Below, one piece after another: positions 18,756-26,926 of a DNA stretch of 64,000 bases. Position numbers and translations under genes: made by a program. The stretch comes from Chthoniobacteraceae bacterium. Lineage in GTDB: Bacteria > Verrucomicrobiota > Verrucomicrobiia > Chthoniobacterales > Chthoniobacteraceae. Location: positions 1 through 64,000 of the forward strand of contig JAQGOL010000035.1 in NCBI GenBank assembly GCA_028293625.1, given 5' to 3'. Position 1 is the stretch's first letter; every line of letters begins with the position of its first letter. The notes below the pieces were generated by a model that searched no databases, was not told the origin of the DNA, and saw only the letters and a program-made list of their open reading frames with translations.

Positions 18756-21569
18756 CTAGTTAGAGAAATAAACCGCAAAGGGGAAATCGCGGAGGGCGGC
18801 ATCAAGGGTCACGGATTGCCCATTGCCAAGCGGTCTTCCGGTAAAGAGATCAATCAAGCCGCCGTTTAATTCGCCAAGTAACCGTGTATCCCGCCACGAC
18901 GCGCCCACTGGCGGGGTGGCGACCTTGCTTGTCAGTCGCGGCACGATAACCAGAAGGCGCTTTGTCCCGTGCCGGCGTTCGAATGCAATGCAGCAATCGG
19001 CAAACTCTCCCTCCACCGCGACCGGTTCGTAGCTGCCGTTTTTAAACAGCTCGGCATTTTCCTTTCTGAAGGAGAGAAGTTTGTGCGTGATAAAGAGCTT
19101 GATTCGCCCGTCAGGCCAATTAACGAGCAACTCGGCGGGATTAAAAGGCTCCTTCAAAGCAGCCAATCGGCTGATCCGCTGGTTGTAATCAACTGGACGC
19201 CGATTATCCGGGTCAACCAAGCTGAAATCCCAGAGCTCTTCTCCCTGGTACAGATCGGGCACGCCGGGCACGGTGAATTTGAGAACGATCTGAGCCAGGG
19301 AATTAAGCGCCCCGAGTTCCGCCACGCGAGCTGCCAGGGGCGTGAAACCGCTCAGGAACCGGTTGCCGGTGGAAGGGGTCAGAATTTGCTCAACAAAATC
19401 GCCGACGGCTTTGTCCCAAGGCTCGTTTGGCTCCATCCAGCTACTGTTGACTTTGGCTTCATGCAAAGCTTTGACCATGTATTCCTTAATCCGGCGGATA
19501 TAGGTGGCGAGTTCCTCAGCTGACATTGGCTCAAGCGGCCAGCATCCTAAAAGAGTCTGATAAAGCAGATATTCTTCATTGGCATCGGGAGCAAATTCGC
19601 CGTCAATTTCTTTGCGAAACTTGCTATTGGTCCGCTGCCACTGCCTCACAGCGCGACCCCATTCCCGTGGCATCTCCGAAAGCGCGGCGAGACGGGCCCG
19701 CACATCTTCGCTCCGTTTTGTATCGTGTGTGGAAGTTGCAAGAAGCGAATGTGGAAACTGAGCGGCCCGGGCGGCGTTTTGATCGTGAAACTGGGCGATG
19801 CTGCTCCCGAAACTACCCGGCTCGCAGCCGACTTCATTCAATGCAATAAGCCGGTTATAAACGTAGAAAGCGGTATCCTCGACGCCTTTGGCCGTGATGG
19901 GGCCGGTGCATTGCTGGAGCTTTAAAACAAAGCGCCGCCGCGATTCCTCGTCGACGGGATGGGGGTTGGGACTCGGGGGAACCAGCACGTTTCTGATAAA
20001 CTCAAAAACGGAACGCTCAAGCGCCGGGTTCCTGCGCCGCGCATGCGCGATGGCTCTGAGGATGATCCTCACATCTTCATCGCGAATCTCCCCATCGGGA
20101 GTGACATAGGTGCGGTAGACTGGGAAGCAGGCAATCACCTCGCGAATGGCGGTTGCCAGGGAGTTGGCCGTGAAATCGCGATACCAGCGGTTGGTTTCCG
20201 AAAGGCCATTGAGCATGTGGGCAAGCACGTTGACCTCACTCGCCATCGATGCGCGCATCGTGAGAAGTTTCCCGCGATAGACCAGTTCCGGATACGAGGG
20301 AACAGTTCCAATGAATTGTTCGTATATCTCCGTCAACGCCTCCGCGGCACGGGAATCAATCAGCACATTGATTACCTGGGCGCCGAACTCATACCCGGTG
20401 GTCCCATGCACCGGCCAGTCGTGGCGAAGCGATTCACTACGCCCCAGAATCTTTTCAACCAGAAGATAAAGCGGTTTATCGTCCGCTGAAGCCGAATAGA
20501 ACGCGGCGTAATTCTGCTGGAGTTTATGCAAGTACTCGCGTGGGTCCCAGAGGCCGTCAACATGGTCGATCCGCAAACCCGTCACCGAACCCGAAGCGAT
20601 CAACTTCATGACCAATTGATGGGTCGCCTCGAAGACTTCAGGCAGTTCCACGCGGATCGCCGCCAGATTGTTAATATCAAAAAACCTTCGATAGTTAATT
20701 TCCTCGGCGGCAACCCGCCAGAATGCGAGCCGGTAGGGCTGCGCTGTAAGAAGCGAGTCGAACAGTTCAAAATCGCGGTTTCGGCCGCCGCTCTGCACTT
20801 CTTCAATTGTGCCGGCAATCGCTTCCGCAAGCTCGGGCGCTTCGTCGCACAACTGCGCCAGCCGTTTTTTGATGATCTCCTTTTCTCGGAGCCGATCGGC
20901 AACCGCGACTTCGCCTGTTTCCACGAAACTCGGCAAATAATCCAGGGCAAACACGATGCTTTCAAGTTCGGAGGGAACCGTGTGTCCCGAGGCAAGGAGG
21001 CGTGTGGCAGACTCTTGAAGCAACGGCTTGATGGTGCGCGGAGCCAGGGGAAGACGATGATCAAAGTAGTCCAGAAAAAATGCGCCATGCTCAAAAGCCA
21101 GCTTCAAAGCGCCTCCCTCCAGAACGTGCCCGTATTGGTCGCCTAAAATTGGAAGCAAAACTTTGTTTTCGAGCTCCCGTTTAACCGGCGACCATTCGAT
21201 GTCAAAAAAGCTCGCATAAATCGAGCTGGGCCCATTTTCCAGAACATCCATCCACCATCGGTTGCTCGCCTCCGCGATGCCCATGTGATTGGGCACGAAG
21301 TCGAGTATCAGGCTCATTCCGCAGGCGGCGAGTTCGCGTGTTAGCGCCTCAAAATCGGCCTCGGTCCCCAGCTCGGGATTAAGCTGATTATGATCGCAAA
21401 TATCATATCCGTGCATACTGCCCGGAGTTGCCCGAAAAATCGGGGAGGCGTAAAGATGACTTACTCCTAATTCTGCCAGATAAGGCACGATGGATTTTGC
21501 GTCAGCAAACGTAAATCCCTTGTGGAACTGGAGCCGGTATGTTGCAGAAGGAATTGAAGGGTGGTTCAT
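18756..21569 (-). CDS. treY: Malto-oligosyltrehalose synthase
   Basis: 937 residues from ATG 21569 (MNHPSIPSATYRLQFHKGF), the family start; the longer open frame adds a non-homologous stretch. It converts the reducing end of malto-oligosaccharides to a trehalosyl unit. GH13 marks in order: ATYRLQF, YASPIFRATPGSMHGYDICD, LILDFVPNHMGI, GLRIDHVDGLWDPREYL (nucleophile Asp), the general-acid region LVEKILG, GTTGYEF, and STHDTKRSEDVRARL; near the end PGVPDLYQGEELWDFSLVDPDN. Length and order are normal, with no gap. The TreZ hydrolase and TreX debranching partners are not in this window, so the pathway is split. A moderate GGAG lies 12 bp before the start. Confidence 0.96.
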   Translation of the reverse strand: MNHPSIPSATYRLQFHKGFTFADAKSIVPYLAELGVSHLYASPIFRATPGSMHGYDICDHNQLNPELGTEADFEALTRELAACGMSLILDFVPNHMGIAEASNRWWMDVLENGPSSIYASFFDIEWSPVKRELENKVLLPILGDQYGHVLEGGALKLAFEHGAFFLDYFDHRLPLAPRTIKPLLQESATRLLASGHTVPSELESIVFALDYLPSFVETGEVAVADRLREKEIIKKRLAQLCDEAPELAEAIAGTIEEVQSGGRNRDFELFDSLLTAQPYRLAFWRVAAEEINYRRFFDINNLAAIRVELPEVFEATHQLVMKLIASGSVTGLRIDHVDGLWDPREYLHKLQQNYAAFYSASADDKPLYLLVEKILGRSESLRHDWPVHGTTGYEFGAQVINVLIDSRAAEALTEIYEQFIGTVPSYPELVYRGKLLTMRASMASEVNVLAHMLNGLSETNRWYRDFTANSLATAIREVIACFPVYRTYVTPDGEIRDEDVRIILRAIAHARRRNPALERSVFEFIRNVLVPPSPNPHPVDEESRRRFVLKLQQCTGPITAKGVEDTAFYVYNRLIALNEVGCEPGSFGSSIAQFHDQNAARAAQFPHSLLATSTHDTKRSEDVRARLAALSEMPREWGRAVRQWQRTNSKFRKEIDGEFAPDANEEYLLYQTLLGCWPLEPMSAEELATYIRRIKEYMVKALHEAKVNSSWMEPNEPWDKAVGDFVEQILTPSTGNRFLSGFTPLAARVAELGALNSLAQIVLKFTVPGVPDLYQGEELWDFSLVDPDNRRPVDYNQRISRLAALKEPFNPAELLVNWPDGRIKLFITHKLLSFRKENAELFKNGSYEPVAVEGEFADCCIAFERRHGTKRLLVIVPRLTSKVATPPVGASWRDTRLLGELNGGLIDLFTGRPLGNGQSVTLDAALRDFPFAVYFSN

Positions 21570-21961
21570 CGTGGAAGTTCTCCGTCGTTGCAATCGGCCC
21601 CGGTCAAATTGCGGTTCTGAAAACGCACATCTTTTTGGCCAATCAGTGCGCGGAGTTACGGAAAACACGCCGGAAGCACGGGCGGCGGCAATGAACGGCA
21701 GCACTAACAAGCGGCAAAAGGTTTTTCCCAGGAATTAAAGTTCCCTTTTCCTCTGTTTGATCGGCAGGTAAAAAACGGGCCGGTTATACCGCTTCGCGAT
21801 TACTGTGATCGCGAGACTCTATTTCCATCGCCAGAAGTAACCGGGTAGTTTTTGCGCTCCTTCATCGTTTCGCGCAATTTGAGCCTGCCATATCACGGCC
21901 AGGCGGAAGCAACTACCGCCAAAGTGCCGGGACGATATCGGAAAAAACGGGACTTCTTTCA
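21570..21961. other. Divergent intergenic region between treY and the flavoprotein gene
   Basis: 392 bp without a supported gene. It holds the perfect dyad at 21794-21814 and a smaller palindrome CGGTTATACCG at 21781-21791. Both transcription units start from here, so the dyads may control either. I see no clear sigma-70 promoter. Confidence 0.4.
21794..21814. promoter_or_regulatory. Perfect 7+7 inverted repeat, operator candidate
   Basis: TCGCGAT-TACTGTG-ATCGCGA: seven-base arms, seven-base spacer, 21 bp overall. It lies between the divergent treY and flavoprotein starts, about 148 bp upstream of the flavoprotein ATG. Arm length and symmetry suit a dimeric regulator; no T-run follows, so a terminator is less likely. 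Confidence 0.45.
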
Positions 21962-23224
21962 ATGCATCAAGCTTACGACACCATTCTAATCGGCGGCGGT
22001 CCCGCCGGTTCCACCGCCGCTGCCATTTTAGCCGAGTATGGGCACCGCGTGCTTGTAATTGAGCGCGAGAAGTTTCCCCGCTTTCATATCGGCGAATCGC
22101 TCATTCCTTTTACATTCGGGCCGCTGGAGCGAATCGGAATGATTCCAAAGATGAAGGCGTCGTGTTTTGTCAAAAAATACAGCGTCGCGTTTGTTCAGCC
22201 CGATGGGCGCCGCTCGCAGCCGTTCTATTTTTTCAACCGCTACGATCGCGAAACCGTTGCCCAGACATGGCAGGTCGTGCGGTCCGAATTTGATCAAATG
22301 CTCCTGGATAATGCCCGTGAAAAAGGGGCGGAGGTCCGCGAGGAAACCAAAGTGAGCCGATTGCTCATGGAGGAAGGCCGGGTCATCGGAGTGGAAGCGG
22401 TGGATAAGAACGGCCACAAGTATGAGGTGCACGCACCGATCACGATTGACTGCACTGGCAAGGAGGCGTTCGCGGCCAATCGCCAGGGATGGCGCATGAG
22501 CGACCCTTACCTGAACAAAGTGGCAGTCTGGACTTACTATCGAGGTTCAAAACGCGAGGCCGGTATTGAAGAAGGGACAACAACGGTTGCTTATGTTCCA
22601 GACAAGGGCTGGTTCTGGCACATCCCACAGCATGAGGACATGGTCAGCGTCGGTGTGGTGGCTGAAGGCAAGTATCTCACGCGCGGCGGCGTGAAGGACC
22701 TTCGCGAAATCTTCAATCGCGAGGTGGAAGAAAATGAGTGGATCAAGAGTCATCTTTCCACGGGCGAATCGACCGGCGATTATTATATCACCAGCGAGTA
22801 CAGCCGCCATTCCCGCCATTGCGCTGCGCCGGGCTTGCTTCTGGCCGGAGATGCCTTTGCGTTCCTTGATCCTGTTTTCAGCAGCGGGGTGATGCTCGCA
22901 TTAAAAAGCGGGCATCTCGCCGGTGAAGCCGTCCATGAAGCGCTTCTGGCCGGGGATCTTTCACCCGGTCGCTTTGCGGAGTATGGGGCCGTCCTTCGAG
23001 CGGGCGTCGAGAATATGCGGAAGCTTGTTTATGCTTTCTACGACCCTAACTTTTCGTTTCGCGAAGTCATCAAGGCCCACCCTGAAGCCGGCGATCAAAT
23101 CACCGATTGCCTTTCCGGCGACGTCAACAAAGACTACACCCAACTCTGGAACTGGATCCGCGAATATGTGCCGTTGCCGGAGGATCTTCCGTACGGCGCG
23201 CCTCTTGAAATGGCCTCCGTTTGA
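21962..23224 (+). CDS. FAD-dependent oxidoreductase, tryptophan-halogenase/geranylgeranyl-reductase superfamily
   Basis: 420 residues. The N-terminal Rossmann FAD motif is IGGGPAGSTAAAILAEYGH, ending with the acidic residue in VLVIERE. FPRFHIGESLIP is the signature after it in flavin-dependent halogenases and related hydroxylases. The second FAD motif is LLAGDAFAFLDPVFSSGV. The halogenase WxWxIP motif is only partly kept (GWFWHIPQHE), and a lysine in the halogenation tunnel cannot be placed by eye, so halogenation is not claimed; a hydroxylase or reductase role is as likely. The substrate is probably a lipid, polyketide or aromatic. No biosynthetic genes adjoin it. ATG 21962 has no strong Shine-Dalgarno sequence. 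Confidence 0.85.
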   Translation: MHQAYDTILIGGGPAGSTAAAILAEYGHRVLVIEREKFPRFHIGESLIPFTFGPLERIGMIPKMKASCFVKKYSVAFVQPDGRRSQPFYFFNRYDRETVAQTWQVVRSEFDQMLLDNAREKGAEVREETKVSRLLMEEGRVIGVEAVDKNGHKYEVHAPITIDCTGKEAFAANRQGWRMSDPYLNKVAVWTYYRGSKREAGIEEGTTTVAYVPDKGWFWHIPQHEDMVSVGVVAEGKYLTRGGVKDLREIFNREVEENEWIKSHLSTGESTGDYYITSEYSRHSRHCAAPGLLLAGDAFAFLDPVFSSGVMLALKSGHLAGEAVHEALLAGDLSPGRFAEYGAVLRAGVENMRKLVYAFYDPNFSFREVIKAHPEAGDQITDCLSGDVNKDYTQLWNWIREYVPLPEDLPYGAPLEMASV

Positions 23225-23374
23225 ACGTGCACGCCAGCCCGTGAATGCGGGACGAGTGTCGCCGGATAAATCAGGACACCCGAAAGATGGCTCCTGGGGT
23301 GCGGGCGGCGGATCAAAGCTGAAAAAATTGCGAATGACTGAGTGATCGACGCGGGTATTCAATCGACACTGCAT

Positions 23375-23398
23375 AACAACCAGCTCCTCGCGGTTGTT
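23375..23398 (+). promoter_or_regulatory. Hairpin in leader of the NTF2/DUF1559-like gene
   Basis: AACAACC and GGTTGTT pair over a ten-base loop (AGCTCCTCGC), ending 31 bases before the ATG at 23430. It could be a leader structure or a protein site. No T-run follows it. Confidence 0.3.
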
Positions 23399-23429
23399 CA
23401 ATCCGCTCAGGAACCAAAAAAATCATCCT

Positions 23430-24470
23430 ATGCTCCCCGCAATCCCAATGGTCCAATTCCATACAATCAAGCGCCAAATCCGTGCTTCCGGCATGCGCGG
23501 CGCGTTTGTGGCGTTCACGATAAGCTGCGCGGCGCTTGCGCCCTTTGCGGCGGCGCAATCGAGCGAGCCTTCGCCCCCGGCGACTGCAATCGCACCATCC
23601 GCCGCGGAATTGGATCTTTCCAATCCGGATGCCGCGGTGAAGTCATTTATAGCGGCGTTAAATCGCGCCGACCTGAGCACCGCGACGCAGTGCGTGCAAG
23701 GTGGCGCGAATGGGGGCCGCTCGATTTTGACGGCACGCTTTGAACAAGGGCACCCGCGTTTTGCCATCTCAGGCGTAAACATTGCAATAGAAGGAGAGAA
23801 AGCCACAGCCACCATTGCAGAGCTGAACGTGAGCGTCACGGCATCGCCCAAAGCCACTGGCGCGGAGGATAAGATGAAAGACGAACAACTCTCCCTGCAA
23901 CGCGAAGGCGGGAGCTGGAAGATTGTGTCGGCAAAAGGCAAGGAGTTCGGCCGGGGAGCGCGTCCGCAAATCCTTGAAGGGATCGCGACCATGCTGACAC
24001 TTAACGACACGGAGCTTTCGGGCGTGGCGGAAAAGGCGGATCAAAGCCGCTGCACAAATAACCTAAAGCAACTTGCGCTTGCCACTCAGCTCTATGCGGA
24101 CAAGCACGAAGGCCGCCTGGATTTCACCGCCGAGACAGCTTCACAAGCGCTGCTTCCCCTTTTGGAGGGGAACAACAAACTCTTTACCGGAGTGGAAGGG
24201 AAATCGCGTTTTGTTTTCAATGGCAGGCTATCCAATGCCAGTCTTCAGAAGATCAAGGACCCGGCGGCCACGGTGCTTTTTTATGAAGCGATCTCAAGCG
24301 ACGCCACCGCAGCTATCAAAAAAGAGGGATCCGGGACCCCCGGCACCGTTCCCCCTGAATCCGGCATGCTCTATTTTGGATACGGCGGGCGTGCGAACGT
24401 GGCGTTTGCCGACGGCCACGTGCAATTGGTAGATCAGGCCGAGGCGGCCAAACTCCGCTGGGAGCGCTGA
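23430..24470 (+). CDS. Exported NTF2-like/DUF1559-like hybrid protein
   Basis: 346 residues from ATG 23430; a TTG at 23394 is less likely and ATG 23448 is an alternative. A signal peptide (core GAFVAFTISCAALAPFAAAQ) precedes a segment resembling an NTF2/DUF4878-like domain (NPDAAVKSFIAALNRADLSTATQC, about residues 64-180). The C-terminal half has the marks of the PVC pseudopilin-like family: RCTNNLKQLALATQLYADKHEGR (shown here as the NNLKQL and YADKHEG blocks) and the H-x9-DG-type ending GGRANVAFADGHVQLV. The prepilin N-terminus GFTLIELL that normally begins this family is absent and replaced by the signal peptide and extra domain. First in a plus-strand run of exported proteins, 42 bp before the GH127 gene. 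Confidence 0.75.
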   Translation: MLPAIPMVQFHTIKRQIRASGMRGAFVAFTISCAALAPFAAAQSSEPSPPATAIAPSAAELDLSNPDAAVKSFIAALNRADLSTATQCVQGGANGGRSILTARFEQGHPRFAISGVNIAIEGEKATATIAELNVSVTASPKATGAEDKMKDEQLSLQREGGSWKIVSAKGKEFGRGARPQILEGIATMLTLNDTELSGVAEKADQSRCTNNLKQLALATQLYADKHEGRLDFTAETASQALLPLLEGNNKLFTGVEGKSRFVFNGRLSNASLQKIKDPAATVLFYEAISSDATAAIKKEGSGTPGTVPPESGMLYFGYGGRANVAFADGHVQLVDQAEAAKLRWER

Positions 24471-24512
24471 GGCAATCCGCGTGGTTTCTTTGTAGTTCAA
24501 ATCGTATCCCCC

Positions 24513-26789
24513 ATGAACAGATTCCCACTTTCCGGGAGAATAATCCGGGCCACACTCGCGATGGCTCTTTTCTCGCTCATACACGGTTTTGCATTGAGCG
24601 AGGAACCGGCAGGTAGCATTCAGGCGCCTGCCGCATTGGACCGCGCCCCGAAGACCTCCTCGATTCTCACGGGTCCGGTGGGCGGCCGGGTCAGGGCTGT
24701 GATTGACAATTGGCTGCTACTCGCACCGGATCAAAATCCGGCAATGCTCGCCATGTTCGCTGACCGGGATCGTGAGCCGTATCGCTCCCTGCTGCCGTGG
24801 TCCGGGGAATTTGCGGGAAAATATCTCACCGCATGCGCAGAGGTCATCCGCCTTACCGGCGACATCGCTTTGAAGGAAAAGGTCCAAAATTTTGTGAATC
24901 GTTTCATCCAGCTTCAGGATGATGACGGCTATCTGGGTCCTTTGCCGCGGCCTTACCGCCTGGCGGCGGCCGCGCCGAATGTTTCAGGTGGAACCTGGGA
25001 TGCGTGGGGGCACTATCACGCGATGCTTGGGCTGATCATGTGGCATGATTTGACCGGCGATGACCAGGCGCTCCATTGCGCGAAGAAAATCGGCGATCTT
25101 CTCTGCAACCATTTCCTGGGCGGCGGCAGGCACGTTGCGGACATCGGGTCGCCGGACCAAAACCAGGCGGTCATCCATGGGCTCTCGCTTCTTTATGAAA
25201 AGACCAATACCAAACGCTACCTTGAACTCGCCGAGCAAGTAGCCGCGGAATTTGAGATACCAGGTGCCGGCGATTATCTTCGCACCGCGCTTGCCGGAAC
25301 GGAATTTTACGCCACACCAAAACCGCGCTGGGAAAGTCTGCATGCAATCATGGGACTTGCCGAGTTATACCGGATCACAGGCAAGGAGAGTTATCGCCGT
25401 GGGTTTGAACAGATCTGGTGGAGTATCGTTAAGCTTGACCGGCACAACAACGGCGGATTTTCCTCAGGCGAACAGGCGGTCGGTAATCCTTATAATGGCG
25501 CGCCCATTGAGACCTGTTGCACGATAGCGTGGCTCGCCAGCAGCGTGGAGATGCTGCGCATCACGGGCAATTCGGTCGTTGCCGATGAGATGGAACTTTC
25601 AACGCTGAATTCCATCCTCGGATTACATTCACCGGACGGCAAATGGAGCACTTATAACACGCCAATGGATGGCCGCCGTGTTCCCAACACGGAGGACATC
25701 AGCTTCCAGATCCGTCCGGGCGCTGAGCAGTTGAATTGCTGCAGTGTGAATGCGGCACGCGGCTTTGGAATGATCAGCGATTGGGCGCTGATGAACGACC
25801 CGGGCAGACCCGCTTCATTGATCTTAAACTGGTATGGCCCATCGACCTTCTCTTCCACGATCGCCGGCACGCAAGTTACGCTTCGCCAGCTAACTGATTA
25901 TCCCCGCAACGGCCGCATTGAGCTTATTGTTGACCCGGCCGTGCCCGCGAAGTTCGCGCTCAAACTTCGCATTCCTTACTGGTCGACCGCCACCCGCCTG
26001 AAAGTAAACGACAAGGAAATTTCCACTCAGGCCGGAACCTATTGCACACTCGATCGCATTTGGGCCCCGGGCGATCGCATCATTATGGAACTCGACATGC
26101 GGTTGCGCGCGTGGTCGGGCGAGCGCGAGTGCGCCGGCAAAGCGTCGCTTTACCGAGGCCCTTTATTGCTGGCTTTTGAAGAGCCACAAAACTCTGCGAC
26201 CCAGCGTCCCGGCAAATGGAAGGCATTCGGCAAACTCTTCGCCTCAAAAGAGAAAGGAGCGGTATTCGAAGCCGGTTTTGAAGGGGAGGGCATCAAATGG
26301 TTTGGTCATTATTTCGATGACGCCGGCAAAGCGCGCGTTGTCATCGACGGCCAGGAGGTGGCCGTCGTGGATCAGTATGGACCGGTTCGCGAGACCCCGT
26401 TTTCCTGGGAAAAGAACGGACTGCCACCGGGCAGGCATACCATCCAAATCAGTGTGACAGGTGACAAAATAACCGGGTCACGCGACACTTGGTGCAACGT
26501 GCTTGGCTTTGGTAAACCCGGATCCAATGCACCTGGCGATTTTACGCCGCTCGATCTGACTGCATTGAGTGCCCGGCTGATCGAATCCGGCGTCCCTGAG
26601 AGCGCTTTTGTTGCCATCGATGTTAGCGATTCCAGCGGACACACGGTTCGTCTTCGAGACTTCGCCAGTGCGGGCCGGGACGGTCTGAGCTATATCTCGT
26701 GGCTTCCCGCCGAGCATGCTCAGGCGACCGCCTTCTCGCTTTCCAATCCGCTGCGGAGCGCCGTTCTTACATCGCCGTCCGCTCCCTAA
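24513..26789 (+). CDS. Exported GH127-type glycosidase (beta-L-arabinofuranosidase-like)
   Basis: 758 residues. Signal peptide: core ATLAMALFSLIHGFALS. Residues about 50-560 form the (alpha/alpha)6 barrel and beta-sandwich of the DUF1680/GH127 family. Barrel marks are GEFAGKYLTACAEVIRLTGD, LQDDDGYLG and WGHYHAMLGLIMWHDLTGD. The zinc-cysteine centre is recognisable: Glu333 and Cys335 in PIETCCTIAW and the CysCys pair 409-410 in QLNCCSVNAARG, which includes the catalytic cysteine in characterised members. Glu320 may be the acid/base. An additional C-terminal module (about 560-758) may bind carbohydrate. It probably releases arabinofuranose or related sugars from plant polysaccharides in the periplasm; the substrate is not certain. 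Confidence 0.88.
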   Translation: MNRFPLSGRIIRATLAMALFSLIHGFALSEEPAGSIQAPAALDRAPKTSSILTGPVGGRVRAVIDNWLLLAPDQNPAMLAMFADRDREPYRSLLPWSGEFAGKYLTACAEVIRLTGDIALKEKVQNFVNRFIQLQDDDGYLGPLPRPYRLAAAAPNVSGGTWDAWGHYHAMLGLIMWHDLTGDDQALHCAKKIGDLLCNHFLGGGRHVADIGSPDQNQAVIHGLSLLYEKTNTKRYLELAEQVAAEFEIPGAGDYLRTALAGTEFYATPKPRWESLHAIMGLAELYRITGKESYRRGFEQIWWSIVKLDRHNNGGFSSGEQAVGNPYNGAPIETCCTIAWLASSVEMLRITGNSVVADEMELSTLNSILGLHSPDGKWSTYNTPMDGRRVPNTEDISFQIRPGAEQLNCCSVNAARGFGMISDWALMNDPGRPASLILNWYGPSTFSSTIAGTQVTLRQLTDYPRNGRIELIVDPAVPAKFALKLRIPYWSTATRLKVNDKEISTQAGTYCTLDRIWAPGDRIIMELDMRLRAWSGERECAGKASLYRGPLLLAFEEPQNSATQRPGKWKAFGKLFASKEKGAVFEAGFEGEGIKWFGHYFDDAGKARVVIDGQEVAVVDQYGPVRETPFSWEKNGLPPGRHTIQISVTGDKITGSRDTWCNVLGFGKPGSNAPGDFTPLDLTALSARLIESGVPESAFVAIDVSDSSGHTVRLRDFASAGRDGLSYISWLPAEHAQATAFSLSNPLRSAVLTSPSAP

Positions 26790-26926
26790 GAATGCAGACG
26801 TCTTTTCCTAATGCTCGCAGGCCTTGCGCAGGCAGCGTCGCCAAACATTAGTGTTCATCTCTATCCGGACTATGATGGGCCGGGTGCAATATTGACTGGC
26901 CAATTCGCCGGTTATACAGATTGTCG

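Noticed and set aside
21962-23224. Calling the flavoprotein a tryptophan halogenase
   Set aside because: The WxWxIP motif is incomplete and the catalytic lysine cannot be placed, so only the superfamily is named.
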